A stretch of 14,360 nucleotides of DNA, taken from NCBI GenBank assembly GCA_040752635.1, contig JBFMGS010000052.1, positions 1 to 14,360 on the forward strand, read 5' to 3'. The position numbers and the translations under genes are program-made. The notes below the pieces were generated by a model that was not told the DNA's origin, did no database searches, and was given only the letters and a program-made list of their open reading frames with translations. This DNA is from JBFMGS01 sp040752635 (GTDB lineage: Bacteria; Bacillota; SHA-98; UBA4971). Below are positions 14,268 through 14,360 of the stretch, piece after piece. Numbering within the stretch: position 1 is the stretch's first letter; each line of letters starts with the position of its first letter.

Positions 14268-14276
14268 CACCTCCTT
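14268..14276 (-). promoter_or_regulatory. Ribosome binding site deciding the TTG start of mgtE
   Basis: On the minus strand the sequence AAGGAGGTG, a near-perfect Shine-Dalgarno, precedes TTG (14259-14261) with 8 nt between GGAGG and the start. The resulting protein begins with the helix DELIREIKDLFELKD and has the usual MgtE length. Confidence 0.8.
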
Positions 14277-14360
14277 CTTGACGTGTCGGAGCTGTCGCGC
14301 GCACAAAGCCTATGCTGCCGTACGGCGCACTCTCGGGGCAATTCCGGGCTTTCCATATTC

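Noticed and set aside
1..14360. CRISPR arrays, tRNA, rRNA, integrases or intact insertion sequences
   Set aside because: I found no regularly spaced direct repeats, tRNA-like cloverleaf with conserved TTC motif, rRNA segments, or transposase or integrase motifs.

Overview
This window reads as chromosomal DNA from an endospore-forming, fairly high-GC Bacillota (Clostridia-like). Three things support this. The gene order rpsB-tsf-pyrH-frr-(fdx)-uppS-cdsA-(ytvI-like)-dxr-rseP-ispG is the classic Firmicutes translation/lipid cluster. A GerA-type spore germination receptor subunit sits at the left edge. A YtvI-like sporulation membrane protein is embedded in the cluster. The taxon cannot be fixed more precisely by eye. 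Start-codon use is unusual: by my reading only frr, ispG and the glycosyltransferase start with ATG, and the other 11 of 14 genes appear to start with GTG or TTG (CTG is possible for uppS).

Layout. 1-2084 (minus): a GerA-family germinant receptor subunit, starting at a TTG with a clear ribosome binding site; its C-terminus runs off the window. 2085-2559: a divergent intergenic region holding a 124-nt inverted-repeat element (copy A), a 14-bp perfect palindrome, a near-consensus extended -10 sigma-A promoter and a structured leader before rpsB. 2560-5620 (plus): rpsB, tsf, pyrH, frr and a small 2[4Fe-4S] ferredoxin, tightly packed. 5638-5663: an 11-bp perfect hairpin resembling a terminator or attenuator. 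5664-12000 (plus): uppS, cdsA, a YtvI-like AI-2E family membrane protein, dxr, rseP and ispG. A second, shorter member of the inverted-repeat family (copy B) lies between cdsA and the ytvI-like gene. 12020-12640 (plus): a GT2 glycosyltransferase. 12641-12914: a less GC-rich convergent intergenic stretch without a convincing gene. 12915-14261 (minus): mgtE.

How it fits together. The first half couples ribosome components (S2, EF-Ts, ribosome recycling factor) to UMP kinase. The second half makes isoprenoid precursors by the MEP pathway (Dxr, IspG), turns them into undecaprenyl diphosphate (UppS) and makes CDP-diacylglycerol (CdsA), with RseP as a membrane protease. IspG is an iron-sulfur enzyme that needs low-potential electrons, so the ferredoxin in the same gene run is a plausible but unproven donor.

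The most novel-looking signal is the pair of related inverted repeats (2166-2289 and 7492-7559). Their arms are nearly identical and share the same asymmetric bulge. Each lies upstream of, and in the same orientation relative to, a sporulation/germination-type membrane protein gene. They could be a mobile palindromic element or a structured regulatory RNA; the sequence alone does not decide.
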